Part shown: positions 42,410 through 52,799 of the stretch, piece after piece
How the letters are laid out: each line of letters begins with the position of its first letter
Numbering within the stretch: the first letter of the stretch is position 1
Assembly (NCBI RefSeq): GCF_002998435.1
Contig: NZ_CP027231.1
Coordinates: forward strand, 1,901,001 to 1,965,000
Origin: Bacteroides zoogleoformans
Lineage (GTDB): Bacteria; Bacteroidota; Bacteroidia; Bacteroidales; Bacteroidaceae
Reading direction: 5' to 3'
DNA length: 64,000 nt
Program-made: the position numbers and the translations under genes
The notes under the pieces: model-generated
What the model was told of the DNA's origin: nothing
The model's database searches: none
The model's input: only the letters and a program-made list of their open reading frames with translations

Positions 42410-44023
42410 ATGAAGAAAATACTGTTTATCACAGCATGCCTGTGCCTTGCGACGGTGCAGGCGCAGAATCCGAACAACGAAGCCTTGCGCAAATTGCAAA
42501 TGGCCGAGTTTGCCATTACCAACCTTTATGTAGATAAAGTGGACGAAAACAAGCTGGTAGAAGAGGCCATCATCAGGATGCTGGCGCAGCTCGACCCGCA
42601 CTCTACCTACAGCAACGCCGAAGAAGTGAAGAAGATGAATGAGCCGTTGCAAGGAAATTTCGAGGGCATCGGCGTGCAGTTTCAGATGATAGAAGACACG
42701 CTGCTCGTCATACAACCCGTGAGCAACGGCCCTTCGGAAAAGGTGGGCATTCTTGCCGGCGACCGTATTGTGGCTGTCAACGACAGTGCCATCGCAGGGG
42801 TAAAGATGAGCACGGAAGACATCATGGCCCGTTTGCGCGGCCCGAAGGATTCGGAAGTGAAGCTGACTGTGGTGCGCCGTGGCGTGGACGATTCCTTGTT
42901 TTTCACAGTGAAGCGCGACAAAATACCCATTCTCAGTCTGGACGCCTCGTACATGATACAGCCGCAGACCGGCTACATACGCGTCAACCGTTTCGGAGCG
43001 ACCACTGCCAAGGAGTTTGTAAAAGCATTGAAAGCCTTGCAGAAGAAAGGTATGAAAGATTTGATTCTCGACCTGCAAGGAAACGGGGGAGGCTATTTGA
43101 ATGCCGCCATCGACCTTGCCAATGAATTCCTGCAACAAAAAGAGTTGATAGTCTATACCGAAGGAAGAGCTGCGCGCCGCAGCGATTTCTTTGCCAAAGG
43201 AACGGGCAACTTCGAGCAGGGACGCCTTGTCGTGTTGGTTGACGAGTATTCTGCTTCGGCCAGCGAAATCGTGACCGGTGCCGTGCAAGACTGGGACAGA
43301 GGAGTGGTGGTAGGCCGCCGCACCTTCGGTAAAGGGCTGGTACAACGTCCTCTCGACCTGCCCGACGGTTCGATGATACGCCTCACCGTGGCTCGCTATT
43401 ACACCCCGTCGGGACGTTGTATTCAGAAACCGTACGACAGCACCTCCAATCTTGACAGCCGGACGGGCGGAGAAGGCGGTCAGGAAAAATACAATCAGGA
43501 GTTGATAGACCGCTTCAATCATGGGGAAATGATTCATGCAGACAGCATCCACTTTGCCGACTCGCTGAAAGTCCGGACAAAGCGCATGGAGCGCATCGTC
43601 TATGGGGGCGGAGGCATCATGCCCGATTTCTTTGTGCCGATAGACACCACCCAATATACGGACTATCACCGTAATCTCGTGGCTAAAGGTGTGGTCATCA
43701 AAGGAGTTGCAAAATATATTGAGAAGCGCAGGAAAGAGCTGCAGAACCTCTATAGGAAATTTGAGGCATTCAATGAAAAGTTCGAGATAGACAACGAGTT
43801 CCTTGCGGAGCTGCGCACGCTGGCCGACAACGAGAAAATCGCTTTCAGCGAAGAGCAGTACAGCCGCTCGTTACCGCTAATCAAGACGCAACTCAAAGCT
43901 CTGATTGCCCGCGACCTATGGGATATGAACGAGTACTTTCAAGTGATGAATGCCACCAACAGCAGCGTGCAGCAGGCACTGAAGATATTGAATGAAGGGA
44001 AGTACGAGGAAACGATAAGATGA
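42410..44023 (+). CDS. S41 (C-terminal processing) peptidase
   Basis: 537 residues. A signal peptide (ACLCLATVQA), a PDZ domain at about 90-180 (GIGVQFQMIEDTLLVIQPVS ... ILAGDRIVAVND) and the S41 catalytic core. The nucleophile Ser is in EYSASASEIVTGA and the Lys general base in GRRTFGKGLVQ, the Ser/Lys dyad of CtpA-type enzymes. A roughly 150-residue helical C-terminal region follows. These periplasmic proteases trim envelope proteins. Ten bases after coaD, so third in parE-coaD-S41. Confidence 0.92.
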   Translation: MKKILFITACLCLATVQAQNPNNEALRKLQMAEFAITNLYVDKVDENKLVEEAIIRMLAQLDPHSTYSNAEEVKKMNEPLQGNFEGIGVQFQMIEDTLLVIQPVSNGPSEKVGILAGDRIVAVNDSAIAGVKMSTEDIMARLRGPKDSEVKLTVVRRGVDDSLFFTVKRDKIPILSLDASYMIQPQTGYIRVNRFGATTAKEFVKALKALQKKGMKDLILDLQGNGGGYLNAAIDLANEFLQQKELIVYTEGRAARRSDFFAKGTGNFEQGRLVVLVDEYSASASEIVTGAVQDWDRGVVVGRRTFGKGLVQRPLDLPDGSMIRLTVARYYTPSGRCIQKPYDSTSNLDSRTGGEGGQEKYNQELIDRFNHGEMIHADSIHFADSLKVRTKRMERIVYGGGGIMPDFFVPIDTTQYTDYHRNLVAKGVVIKGVAKYIEKRRKELQNLYRKFEAFNEKFEIDNEFLAELRTLADNEKIAFSEEQYSRSLPLIKTQLKALIARDLWDMNEYFQVMNATNSSVQQALKILNEGKYEETIR

Positions 44024-44083
44024 ATAAACGGAATTTCTTTTCATCAATTAACTTATTGGTTTGGCGCAAAGATAGAATAAACT

Positions 44084-44110
44084 GATAGAGTTTTCACAAA
44101 AAACTCTATC
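44084..44110. repeat. 11-bp inverted repeat before an AraC-type gene
   Basis: GATAGAGTTTT (44084-44094) and AAAACTCTATC (44100-44110) are exact reverse complements around a 5-base spacer. The right arm runs into TATCTTTG (44107-44114), a Bacteroides -7 box. It may act as an operator overlapping the promoter of the regulator gene, as a terminator for the upstream S41 gene, or both. Confidence 0.6.
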
Positions 44111-44147
44111 TTTGTCAAACAGTTTATTATAATTCGCTATTTATTTC

Positions 44148-45011
44148 ATGGGATTGGAAACTTACTGCAACCGACAGATTAATTGTAATGAATGTCCTCA
44201 AAAGTCAGAGGGAGTATTGGTTTATCACCATTATTCCAAGGGACAGCATTTTCCTGCCGAGAAGTTGGCCCAGAACTGCATGATCTTTATGTTGCAAGGC
44301 GAATTGCTTATAAACAGCCAAGAATACCCCGGCACCACCCTGCAAAATGGACAAATCATTTTGCAGGCCATCGGCTCCAAAGTCGAGTTACTGGCTCTGA
44401 CGGAAGTGGAATACATTACATATTGGTTTACCGAACTTCCGATACTGTGTGAGGAACGTTACAGAGAGATATTGGAACGTTCGGAAGCTCCATTGACCTA
44501 TACCCCACTGACCGCAATTGCCGCACTGCGTAACCAGTTGACTTTCTTGGTTGCCTACCTCAAAGAACAGCCCTATGCCTGCGGTAAATATCTTGAAATA
44601 AAATGTCAGGAATTGGTGTACATCCTTACGTGCTACTATCCGCTGCCCCAAATCTGTTCTTTCTTTTACCCCATCAGCACGTATACGGAAAGCTTCCAGT
44701 ACTTTGTGATGCAGAATTACGACAAGGTGAAAAATGTAGAAGAGTTTGCACATCTTGGCGGATATACCACCACCACTTTCCGACGCTTGTTTAAAAACAT
44801 GTATGGAGTGCCTGTGTACGAATGGATTCTGGACAAGAAACGCGAAGGCATTTTGAACGATCTGCAATATACCAAACAGCGCATATCGGTCATCAGCTCC
44901 CGATATGGCTTTGACTCTCTGTCCCATTTTGCACATTTTTGTAAAGATTCCTTTGGTGATACCCCCCGTAATCTCAGAAAACGTTTGTCAGGAACAGATA
45001 AATCGCGGTAG
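44148..45011 (+). CDS. AraC-family transcriptional regulator
   Basis: 287 residues, cytoplasmic. The N-terminal half is a cupin-like sensing domain (YHHYSKGQHFPAEKLAQN, LQGELLINSQEYPGTTLQNGQ) and carries a Cys-rich start (CNRQINCNECPQK) that could bind a metal (inference). The C-terminal 100 residues hold the two helix-turn-helix units, including VEEFAHLGGYTTTTFRRLFKNMYGVP and ISSRYGFDSLSHFAHFCKDSFGDTPRN (landmarks). Target unknown; it lies just upstream of frdCAB. Its -7 box overlaps an 11-bp inverted repeat, which may mean autoregulation. Confidence 0.88.
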   Translation: MGLETYCNRQINCNECPQKSEGVLVYHHYSKGQHFPAEKLAQNCMIFMLQGELLINSQEYPGTTLQNGQIILQAIGSKVELLALTEVEYITYWFTELPILCEERYREILERSEAPLTYTPLTAIAALRNQLTFLVAYLKEQPYACGKYLEIKCQELVYILTCYYPLPQICSFFYPISTYTESFQYFVMQNYDKVKNVEEFAHLGGYTTTTFRRLFKNMYGVPVYEWILDKKREGILNDLQYTKQRISVISSRYGFDSLSHFAHFCKDSFGDTPRNLRKRLSGTDKSR

Positions 45012-45077
45012 TTTACTTTGCTCGTTCCACGGGCTTCGCATACCCCTTCCTTATTATGGAATAATTTCTTTAATTCC

Positions 45078-45108
45078 TTGCTTAATCAAGGTTTTTCATC
45101 TATTTTTG
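45078..45108 (+). promoter_or_regulatory. frdCAB promoter
   Basis: TTG at 45078-45080, 20 bases, TATTTTTG at 45101-45108, a good match to the Bacteroides pattern, about 70 bases upstream of the first frd gene. Confidence 0.62.
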
Positions 45109-45178
45109 CGAGAGAATAGCGACAGAATCTTCAACGAATATTTTTTCTAACTATTAAATAACTTAAATTCAATCATTT

Positions 45179-45877
45179 ATGTGGTTAAGTAATTCATCTG
45201 TAGGAAGGAAAGTGGTGATGAGCGTTACCGGCATCGCCCTTGTCCTGTTTCTAACGTTTCACATGGCGATGAACCTTGTAGCATTGGTTTCGGCTAATGG
45301 ATACAACATGGTTTGTGAGTTCTTGGGAGCAAACTGGTACGCGCTGGTAGCCACAGCGGGTCTGGCTGCCCTATTCGTCATTCACATCATCTACGCTTTC
45401 TGGCTGACAATACAAAACCGCAGGGCACGCGGTAGCGAACGGTACGAGGTGGTGGAAAAACCTAAAAACGTGGAATGGGCTTCACAAAACATGCTCGTGC
45501 TGGGTATTATCGTTTTTGTCGGTCTGGGGCTGCACTTAATGAATTTCTGGTCGAAGATGCAACTTCCCGAGTTGATGCACCAAATGGGCATGCACACCGA
45601 CACACTGACAATGGCGTATGCTGCCAATGGCGTTCATCACATTCAGAACACATTCAGCAATCCGGTATTCGTAGTGCTTTATCTCATCTGGTTGGCGGCA
45701 TTGTGGTTCCACCTGACACACGGATTCTGGAGCTCCATGCAGTCGTTGGGCTGGAACAACAAAGTATGGATTGAGCGTTGGAAATGTGTTTCCAACATCT
45801 ATTCTACCATCATCGTTGCAGGCTTCGCTCTGGTAGTTGTCGTATTCTTTGTAAAATCATTGTGCGGCACTTGCTAA
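45179..45877 (+). CDS. frdC: Fumarate reductase / succinate dehydrogenase cytochrome b subunit
   Basis: 232 residues with five hydrophobic helices, the single-anchor type (no FrdD). Begins SNSSVGRKVVMSVTGIALVLFLTFHMAMNL; conserved His residues in helices (TFHMAMN, FVIHIIYAF, NGVHHIQNTF, LWFHLTHGFWS) are candidates for two haem b ligations. It passes electrons from menaquinol to FrdB/FrdA. First gene of frdCAB, 36 bases before frdA. Confidence 0.93.
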   Translation: MWLSNSSVGRKVVMSVTGIALVLFLTFHMAMNLVALVSANGYNMVCEFLGANWYALVATAGLAALFVIHIIYAFWLTIQNRRARGSERYEVVEKPKNVEWASQNMLVLGIIVFVGLGLHLMNFWSKMQLPELMHQMGMHTDTLTMAYAANGVHHIQNTFSNPVFVVLYLIWLAALWFHLTHGFWSSMQSLGWNNKVWIERWKCVSNIYSTIIVAGFALVVVVFFVKSLCGTC

Positions 45878-45913
45878 AATTAAATTGTAAATGACTAAAA
45901 TGAAAAATGCATT

Positions 45914-47860
45914 ATGACTAAGATCGATTCTAAAATACCCGAAGGACCGGTAGCTGAGAAATGGACTAACTATAAAGCTCACCAAAAACTTGTAAACCCC
46001 GCCAACAAACGTCGTCTGGACATCATCGTAGTAGGAACCGGACTTGCAGGCGCATCCGCAGCCGCTTCGCTCGGTGAAATGGGTTTCAGAGTATTCAACT
46101 TCTGCATTCAGGACTCTCCGCGCCGTGCGCACTCCATCGCCGCACAAGGTGGTATCAACGCAGCAAAGAATTATCAAAATGACGGCGACTCCATTTACCG
46201 TCTGTTCTACGATACAGTGAAGGGCGGCGACTATCGTGCCCGCGAAGCCAACGTTTACCGCTTGGCCGAAGTTTCGAACAGCATTATCGACCAGTGCGTG
46301 GCACAAGGTGTGCCTTTCGCCCGCGAATATGGCGGCTTGCTGGATAACCGCTCTTTCGGTGGCGCGCAGGTTTCGCGTACATTCTACGCCAAAGGTCAAA
46401 CCGGACAGCAACTGCTGCTGGGTGCATACTCGGCATTGAGCCGTCAGGTCAATGCCGGCACGGTGAAGCTATACACTCGCTACGAAATGGAAGATGTTGT
46501 TCTTGTGGACGGACGTGCACGCGGCATCATCGCCAAGAATTTAGTGACCGGCAAGCTGGAACGCTTTGCAGCCCATGCAGTGGTCATTGCTACCGGAGGA
46601 TATGGCAACGCTTACTTCCTATCTACCAACGCCATGACTTGTAACTGTACGGCAGCCGTGTCTTGCTACCGCAAGGGAGCTTGGTTCGCCAATCCGGCTT
46701 ATGTGCAGATTCACCCCACTTGCATCCCCGTTCATGGCGACAAGCAGTCTAAACTGACGCTGATGTCGGAGTCTTTGCGTAACGACGGCCGCATCTGGGT
46801 GCCGAAAAAGATAGAAGACGCCAAGAAACTGCAAGAAGGCACATTGCAAGGAAAAGACATCCCCGAAGAAGATCGTGACTACTACTTGGAACGTCGTTAT
46901 CCGGCATTCGGTAACCTCGTGCCGCGCGACGTGGCCAGCCGTGCAGCCAAAGAACGCTGTGACAAAGGCTTCGGCGTGAACAACACCGGTCTGGCTGTAT
47001 TCCTCGACTTCAGCGATGCCATCAACCGTTTGGGCAAGGATGTGGTGGCTCAACGCTACGGAAACCTCTTCGATATGTACGAGGAAATCACCGACGTCAG
47101 CCCGTACGACAATCCTATGATGATTTATCCGGCCATCCACTATACCATGGGCGGTATCTGGGTGGACTACGAACTGATGACTTCCATCAAGGGTCTGTTC
47201 GCCATCGGCGAATGCAACTTCTCCGACCACGGTGCCAACCGACTCGGTGCTTCTGCGTTGATGCAGGGATTGGCCGACGGTTACTTCGTATTGCCTTACA
47301 CCATTCAGAACTATCTGGCAGACCAGATTACCGTTCCGCGCTTCTCTACCGACCTGCCTGAATTCGTGGCCGCAGAGAAAGCCATTCAGGACAAAATCGA
47401 CTGGATGATGAACATCAAGGGCAAGAAGTCGGTAGACTCTATCCACAAGGAATTAGGACACGTAATGTGGGAATACGTAGGTATGGGACGTACGGCCGAA
47501 GGTTTGAAAGAAGGTTTAGCCAAGATGAAAGAAATTCGCAAGGAATTCGAGACCAATCTCTTCATTCCGGGCAGCAAGGAAGGCATGAACGTAGAGCTTG
47601 ACAAAGCCATCCGTCTGTACGACTTCATCATCATGGGCGAGTTGGTGGCTTATGACGCCTTGAACCGTGATGAAAGTTGCGGTGGACACTTCCGCGAAGA
47701 GTATCAGACGGAGGAAGGCGAAGCCAAGCGCGACGACGAAAACTTCTTCTATGTGGCTTGTTGGGAGTATCAGGGTTCGGACGAAAAAGCTCCGGTATTG
47801 CTGAAAGAACCGCTGGTTTACGAAGCCATCAAAGTGCAGACTCGTAACTATAAGAGCTAA
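45914..47860 (+). CDS. frdA: Fumarate reductase flavoprotein subunit
   Basis: 648 residues. N-terminal FAD-binding loop [18 protein letters not shown], the covalent flavin region [23 protein letters not shown] (landmark), active-site block [17 protein letters not shown] and [17 protein letters not shown]. It reduces fumarate to succinate, the final step of the Bacteroides anaerobic respiratory branch and the source of its succinate and propionate. Membrane-associated with FrdB and FrdC; next gene 30 bases on. Confidence 0.97.
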   Translation: MTKIDSKIPEGPVAEKWTNYKAHQKLVNPANKRRLDIIVVGTGLAGASAAASLGEMGFRVFNFCIQDSPRRAHSIAAQGGINAAKNYQNDGDSIYRLFYDTVKGGDYRAREANVYRLAEVSNSIIDQCVAQGVPFAREYGGLLDNRSFGGAQVSRTFYAKGQTGQQLLLGAYSALSRQVNAGTVKLYTRYEMEDVVLVDGRARGIIAKNLVTGKLERFAAHAVVIATGGYGNAYFLSTNAMTCNCTAAVSCYRKGAWFANPAYVQIHPTCIPVHGDKQSKLTLMSESLRNDGRIWVPKKIEDAKKLQEGTLQGKDIPEEDRDYYLERRYPAFGNLVPRDVASRAAKERCDKGFGVNNTGLAVFLDFSDAINRLGKDVVAQRYGNLFDMYEEITDVSPYDNPMMIYPAIHYTMGGIWVDYELMTSIKGLFAIGECNFSDHGANRLGASALMQGLADGYFVLPYTIQNYLADQITVPRFSTDLPEFVAAEKAIQDKIDWMMNIKGKKSVDSIHKELGHVMWEYVGMGRTAEGLKEGLAKMKEIRKEFETNLFIPGSKEGMNVELDKAIRLYDFIIMGELVAYDALNRDESCGGHFREEYQTEEGEAKRDDENFFYVACWEYQGSDEKAPVLLKEPLVYEAIKVQTRNYKS

Positions 47861-47890
47861 CAGATGTTCAACCTTTAAAGACTAAAAGAA

Positions 47891-48646
47891 ATGGATAAAA
47901 ATATATCATTCAAACTGAGAGTTTGGCGCCAGGCCGGTCCGAAGGCAAAGGGCGCTTTTAAAGAATATGAAATGAAAGACATTCCGGGCGACACCTCTTT
48001 TTTGGAAATGCTGGATATCTTGAACGAGATGCTGATTGCCAAAGGCGAAGAGCCGGTGGTGTTCGACCACGACTGCCGCGAGGGTATCTGCGGTATGTGT
48101 TCGCTCTACATCAACGGACATCCGCACGGCCCGGCAACAGGTGCCACTACCTGCCAGATTTACATGCGCCGTTTCAAGGACGGCGATACCATCACCGTAG
48201 AACCGTGGCGTTCGGCCGGCTTTCCGGTCATCAAGGACTTGATGGTGGATCGTACTGCCTACGACAAGATTATGCAAGCCGGCGGATACGTGAGCGTGCG
48301 TACGGGTGCTCCTCAAGACGCCAACGCCATCCTGATTCCGAAGCCCATTGCCGATGAGGCAATGGATGCAGCTTCGTGCATTGGTTGCGGTGCCTGTGTG
48401 GCTGCCTGCAAGAACGGTTCGGCCATGTTGTTCGTGTCTGCCAAGGTGAGCCAGCTCAATCTGCTGCCTCAAGGTAAGCCGGAAGCGTTGCGTCGTGCCA
48501 AAGCCATGCTGAGCAAGATGGATGAATTAGGATTCGGTAACTGTACGAATACCCGCGCTTGCGAGGCAGAATGTCCGAAAAACATCTCCATCAGCAACAT
48601 CGCCCGTTTGAACCGAGACTTTATCATTGCGAAGCTGAAAGACTGA
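47891..48646 (+). CDS. frdB: Fumarate reductase iron-sulfur subunit
   Basis: 251 residues. A 2Fe-2S ferredoxin-like domain ([21 protein letters not shown]) and a C-terminal domain with Cys groups [13 protein letters not shown] and [14 protein letters not shown] for the 4Fe-4S and 3Fe-4S clusters. It wires electrons from FrdC to FrdA. Last gene of the operon, followed by an intrinsic terminator. Confidence 0.97.
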   Translation: MDKNISFKLRVWRQAGPKAKGAFKEYEMKDIPGDTSFLEMLDILNEMLIAKGEEPVVFDHDCREGICGMCSLYINGHPHGPATGATTCQIYMRRFKDGDTITVEPWRSAGFPVIKDLMVDRTAYDKIMQAGGYVSVRTGAPQDANAILIPKPIADEAMDAASCIGCGACVAACKNGSAMLFVSAKVSQLNLLPQGKPEALRRAKAMLSKMDELGFGNCTNTRACEAECPKNISISNIARLNRDFIIAKLKD

Positions 48647-48678
48647 TTTGCCTTTTATATTTGATTAATAACACTGGA

Positions 48679-48718
48679 GACTCCTCTTCCGGCTTTCCCG
48701 GCAGAGGAGTCTTTTTTA
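48679..48718 (+). terminator. frdCAB terminator
   Basis: Arms GACTCCTCT (48679-48687) and AGAGGAGTC (48703-48711) pair perfectly over a 15-base loop and are followed by TTTTTTAG. It sits between the convergent frdB and PAP2 genes. Confidence 0.88.
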
Positions 48719-48735
48719 GTCCTGAAAGCCGGCTC

Positions 48736-50370
48736 TTAGAACGTGACACAAAAGGCGCCTCCCAAGACGAACTTCGACATATTCTTGGGGATACGCATCG
48801 TGTATGGGGTGATATAGTCGTCGGCATTGGCCGGGCGGCCGTCGAAAGTAAGATTTCGGGCAGCAGCTTTCATAAAGTATGTGGGTGCATAGTTGATTTC
48901 GTAGCGTTTGCGGGTGAAATCGTAATCGAGAAAGAACTTGAATGCCATGAGGGACTTGTAGGCATAGGTAAGGGACACTCCCGTGCCCACTTCCATCGAC
49001 TTGCCTCCCTTCACGCTGAGATAATTCCATTCGGTTTCATATTTTTCTCCTCCCTGATGGCTGTCTCCTTTTATTTCATACATAAGGAGGGGCCTTCCGT
49101 TTACCTCTTCGTACGACATGTCGATGTCTCGCTTTTGTCCGGCTACACGGGCGTTTATATCTATGCCCTGCGTGTAGTTTCTGCCTACGAGCAGTTTTGT
49201 GCCGAGCGCCAACCTCGGTGTGAGCGGCAGACTGAAATAGGCTCCGGCGGATAAGGAGAATTCGGAGAGGCGGTCGGATTCTACGTTCAGCTCATATTTG
49301 TCGATGAAACCCTCCAGCCTCGGATCCAGTTGTGACAAATCACCGATCGGACTTCGGGCGAAATCATTCCAATTCTTCACCAACCTCGAGTTGACCCTCA
49401 TTCGTCCTCCAATGCCGAAGTAAGGGCTGAAGAAATAAGCCCCTTCTGCACCTACCACGGTGGCCTGACTGAATTTGAGCTTTCTGACGGAATGCTCTTC
49501 GTAATAGTCGGCAAGGTCGGGATTGACCGCAATGAGATCGAGCGACTGTGCCCCCAATCCTACGCCCAGATGTACATTGAAGAACGACGGATACCGATAC
49601 AGATTGTTCGGGCGTTCAATGTCACCACACTGCACTCCTTTATCTTTGAAGAAGAGGTCGCCGATGGCATACCCCAGCTCCGTGGAGAGGATTCCGATGC
49701 CTGCTCCGGCAAAGGTGTCGCTGATCCAATGGCGGTTATTGAGCACACGCATGCATCCTGTGGCAGTGGCCAGCGCATATCCGGCAATACTTATCCAAGG
49801 GTTGCGCGTCATGCCGTATTCCTTGTGCAGAATGGTTGCGGCGACAAAAGCCGTGGCAGTATGCCCCGATGGGAAAGAGTTGTGTGTGGAACCATCGGGG
49901 CGCAGCTCCTTTATGCTGTATTTCATTCCGTTGACCAATGCGGCCATGACGGCATAAGAGGCTCCCGCGCTTACGCCGTAACGGTCCCAACGGCTGCGTC
50001 CCTCGTAACCGGCCAGTTTAAGACCCGTGGCAATGGCAAGCGGGGCGTATTGCGAATAGTTGTCGGCCGTATGGTGGAAGTTATATAGAAATTTGTTGCG
50101 CACTTCGCGAAAATTTGCTTTGTCATTGCGGAGAAGGAGCCCTGCAATAATCCATGGCAGACTCACACACGACATATCAGACCGGAAAGTATGTTTCGCG
50201 GAAGGAGAAGCGTTGAGACGTTGTACGGCCATGCTGTCCGGAAACGACAACTTCACGGAATCGACCGGTTGAGCCTGCAACGAGGCTGTGCAGAGAGTGA
50301 CAGACAAGACGACCGACACACTCCGCAATGCCATTGCGAGACGATTATCCGACTTGTTCTTCGTTGTCAT
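48736..50370 (-). CDS. PAP2 phosphatase fused to an outer-membrane-barrel-like domain
   Basis: 544 residues from the ATG at 50370 (MTTKNKSDN), which gives a normal signal peptide (LSVTLCTASLQA); the frame extends to 50604 but without a plausible signal. Residues about 45-250 hold the three PAP2 motifs: KYSIKELRP, NSFPSGHTATAF and NNRHWISDTFAG. The remaining 290 residues are beta-rich with alternating aromatic pattern (HLGVGLGAQSLDLIAV, GGRMRVNSRLV, SLSAGAYFSLPL) and end FVLGGAFCVTF, the usual terminal aromatic of barrel proteins. A lipid phosphatase acting in the outer membrane or periplasm is likely; substrate (lipid A, undecaprenyl pyrophosphate or other) unknown. Confidence 0.8.
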   Translation of the reverse strand: MTTKNKSDNRLAMALRSVSVVLSVTLCTASLQAQPVDSVKLSFPDSMAVQRLNASPSAKHTFRSDMSCVSLPWIIAGLLLRNDKANFREVRNKFLYNFHHTADNYSQYAPLAIATGLKLAGYEGRSRWDRYGVSAGASYAVMAALVNGMKYSIKELRPDGSTHNSFPSGHTATAFVAATILHKEYGMTRNPWISIAGYALATATGCMRVLNNRHWISDTFAGAGIGILSTELGYAIGDLFFKDKGVQCGDIERPNNLYRYPSFFNVHLGVGLGAQSLDLIAVNPDLADYYEEHSVRKLKFSQATVVGAEGAYFFSPYFGIGGRMRVNSRLVKNWNDFARSPIGDLSQLDPRLEGFIDKYELNVESDRLSEFSLSAGAYFSLPLTPRLALGTKLLVGRNYTQGIDINARVAGQKRDIDMSYEEVNGRPLLMYEIKGDSHQGGEKYETEWNYLSVKGGKSMEVGTGVSLTYAYKSLMAFKFFLDYDFTRKRYEINYAPTYFMKAAARNLTFDGRPANADDYITPYTMRIPKNMSKFVLGGAFCVTF

Positions 50371-50716
50371 ATCCGCAGATACGGTTCCTTGCGGCATATA
50401 CCCGTCAAAGGATTCTTCTCCTTTACTTGTATCTCGGAGCTCTTGAGGAAATCTGCGGAGACAATGATGTATTCTTTTACCGATTTTATGCATATGGGTG
50501 CAAATATAGGAAAAAAACGCCGCATCTACGGCATCTCTGTCCACAGGCCCCATGTTTCGCGGAAAGAGAACGGAGTACATTTCATAAGATAAGTCAAGAC
50601 ACACAAACGTTTATTAAGAGTTTGCTTATAAAAGATAAAAAGATAGCCATCTATGTTTCACCAAATCATAAAAATATTCTATTTTCGCAGAATTTCTAAA
50701 CCATTTATCCTGAAAC

Positions 50717-51532
50717 ATGAAGAAATCTTTATACATATTGTGTGTAATCAGTCTGTCGTCGGCCATCTTTTATGCTTCCCGGCAGTCTGTCCGGTTTGAC
50801 AAGGTGCCTTTGGCAAGCGGGCATCGCGGTGCCGATGCCATTGCTCCCGAAAACACGATGGCTTCGGCGGACTCATGCATCAAGTATGCCGTGGGCAATA
50901 TAGAGTGTGATGTCCGCATCAGCAAAGACAGCGTGTTCTACCTTCTGCACGATTCTACGTTGGACCGCACCACCAATGGGACAGGGCTTATCAAAGAGCG
51001 TCTGTCTGCCTACATCGACACGCTGGATGCAGGCTCATGGTTCGGACCGGAATTTGCCGGACAGCGTGTGCCGCGCTTTGCCGACTTGCTGCGCAAGGCC
51101 AAACAAAGTGGAATGAAGCTCGTAGTGGACTTCAGAGATGGCGACATGCATAAACTTCTGAAACTGATAAAGGAGGAGGGCATGCTGGAAAATTGCAACT
51201 TCTCTTTTTATGAAGAAAGCGACGCAAAGCGATTCAGAACCATTGCACCCGAGGTGAAAACACTGCAAGCTTACGTCAGGAGCATCGACCTGCTGGAGCA
51301 TGTGATTGACGAACTGAAGCCCGATATCATTGTAGTGCATATCGACTCGTTGACACCGGAATTTGTGCGGCGATGCCGTGCACACAACCTGCAAGTGGCA
51401 GCATTGGTGTTAGGTTTGGATGATAAGACGGATGCCAACCGGAAAGCGGTGGAGCTCGGTGTGGACATCGTGGCTACCGACCGGCCGGAAGCCTTCGTCA
51501 TGAAATACGGAAGGGGAGGGGCAAGAAAGTAG
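50717..51532 (+). CDS. Glycerophosphodiester phosphodiesterase
   Basis: 271 residues with an N-terminal signal or anchor (YILCVISLSSAIFYASR). TIM-barrel GDPD motifs: GHRGADAIAPENTMAS (catalytic His), NIECDVRISKD (metal ligands) and LLHDSTLDRTTNGTG (second His). Such enzymes cleave glycerophosphodiesters to glycerol-3-phosphate and alcohol; an envelope location is likely. It is divergent from the PAP2 gene and 5 bases from the convergent dprA stop. Confidence 0.92.
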   Translation: MKKSLYILCVISLSSAIFYASRQSVRFDKVPLASGHRGADAIAPENTMASADSCIKYAVGNIECDVRISKDSVFYLLHDSTLDRTTNGTGLIKERLSAYIDTLDAGSWFGPEFAGQRVPRFADLLRKAKQSGMKLVVDFRDGDMHKLLKLIKEEGMLENCNFSFYEESDAKRFRTIAPEVKTLQAYVRSIDLLEHVIDELKPDIIVVHIDSLTPEFVRRCRAHNLQVAALVLGLDDKTDANRKAVELGVDIVATDRPEAFVMKYGRGGARK

Positions 51533-51537
51533 GCCCG

Positions 51538-52665
51538 TCAACTTCTTGCCAACAGATGATAGACATCGCCCGGCATCGCTTTCGCCACTCCTTTCATTTC
51601 CAGCTCGAACAGCAGGGCGCTCATGCGGTTCACCGGAATGTTGCTCTCCACTACCAATGCGTTGATGTGCAGGTCTCCTTTCCGGGCAAGGATGTGCACC
51701 ACCCGCTCTTCCTCTTCCGACAGTTCCGGGAAGAGGTTGCGCTGGATGCCTTCCGCACGAACCGCTTCGTGTGTTGTGGTGCTCCAGCTCATGGCTTGCA
51801 CAAACTCCTCCGCAGTCTGAATAAGGGCAGCCTTACTGTCGCGTATCAGCCTGTTGCAACCGGTGGAAGCAGTGTCTGTGATGCGCCCGGGAACGGCAAA
51901 ACAATCTCTGTGATAACCTTCGGCCAAGTCTGCTGTAATGAGCGAACCACCTTTGGCAGCCGATTCTACCACGATGGTGGCGTCGCACATGCCTGCCACG
52001 ATGCGGTTACGGCTGACAAAGTTGTATCGGTCGGGATTGGTTCCGGTGAGGAATTCGGTCAGCAAACCGCCGTCGGTCAGCATGTCCACCGCCGTTTTAC
52101 GATGTACATAGGGATAGAGACGATCCAGACCGTGGGCAAGGACGGCAACCGTAGACAGTCCGTTTGCCAAAGCCGCGCGATGGGCGTGAATGTCGATGCC
52201 ATAAGCTAATCCGCTTACCACAAGCACATCGGGACAGAGGGTGGCGAGGTCGTGCAGGAAGTCGGCACAGAATTGCTTGCCGTAGTCCGTAGCCCGGCGG
52301 GTTCCTACCATATTGATGACGTGCAGCCGGTTGAAATCGACGTTCCCTTTGAAGAACAGCACAACAGGGGCGTCGTCGCATTCACGCAGACGACCGGGGT
52401 AAGCTTCATCCTTCAGGGTCAGACATGTCAGGCGGTTCTTTTCCACAAACTCCAATTCCTGTCCGGCACGCGCGAAAGCGGCGGGACAATCAAGCGCAGC
52501 AACCACGCCGGCACTTGCTTCGGATATGATTTCAGGCAGTTCCTTCCGCCGGCGGAATACTTCGGCGGCACTGCCCATGGAGTCTATCAAGCGTTTCGCC
52601 CCTACATGCCCGATGCCGGGGCAGAGTGTAAGGGCTATGCTGCAAAGCTGTTCTTCGCTGTTCAT
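51538..52665 (-). CDS. dprA: DNA-processing protein DprA
   Basis: 375 residues from the ATG at 52665 (MNSEEQL); the open frame to 52773 has no family match. Rossmann-like DprA core: VGTRRATDYGKQF, VSGLAYGIDIHAH, AVLAHGLDRLYP, SRNRIVAGM and ESAAKGGSLITA. The C-terminus has a winged-helix-like unit (VVESNIPVNRMSALLFELEMKGV). DprA loads RecA on incoming single-stranded DNA. With comM at 58454 it is one of two natural-transformation-related genes here, though both are widespread in Bacteroides not known to be competent. Confidence 0.94.
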   Translation of the reverse strand: MNSEEQLCSIALTLCPGIGHVGAKRLIDSMGSAAEVFRRRKELPEIISEASAGVVAALDCPAAFARAGQELEFVEKNRLTCLTLKDEAYPGRLRECDDAPVVLFFKGNVDFNRLHVINMVGTRRATDYGKQFCADFLHDLATLCPDVLVVSGLAYGIDIHAHRAALANGLSTVAVLAHGLDRLYPYVHRKTAVDMLTDGGLLTEFLTGTNPDRYNFVSRNRIVAGMCDATIVVESAAKGGSLITADLAEGYHRDCFAVPGRITDTASTGCNRLIRDSKAALIQTAEEFVQAMSWSTTTHEAVRAEGIQRNLFPELSEEEERVVHILARKGDLHINALVVESNIPVNRMSALLFELEMKGVAKAMPGDVYHLLARS

Positions 52666-52799
52666 CGATGGGGTTGTTTCTGCAACAGTCAAGCCTTGGC
52701 TGACAAAGACTATTTTTAGTTGTAACAAACACTTATATCTGTCACGATAAGAACCTGTGTCTGTGTCAACCAAGGTTTAAAGGCTTTTATAAACGAGTT

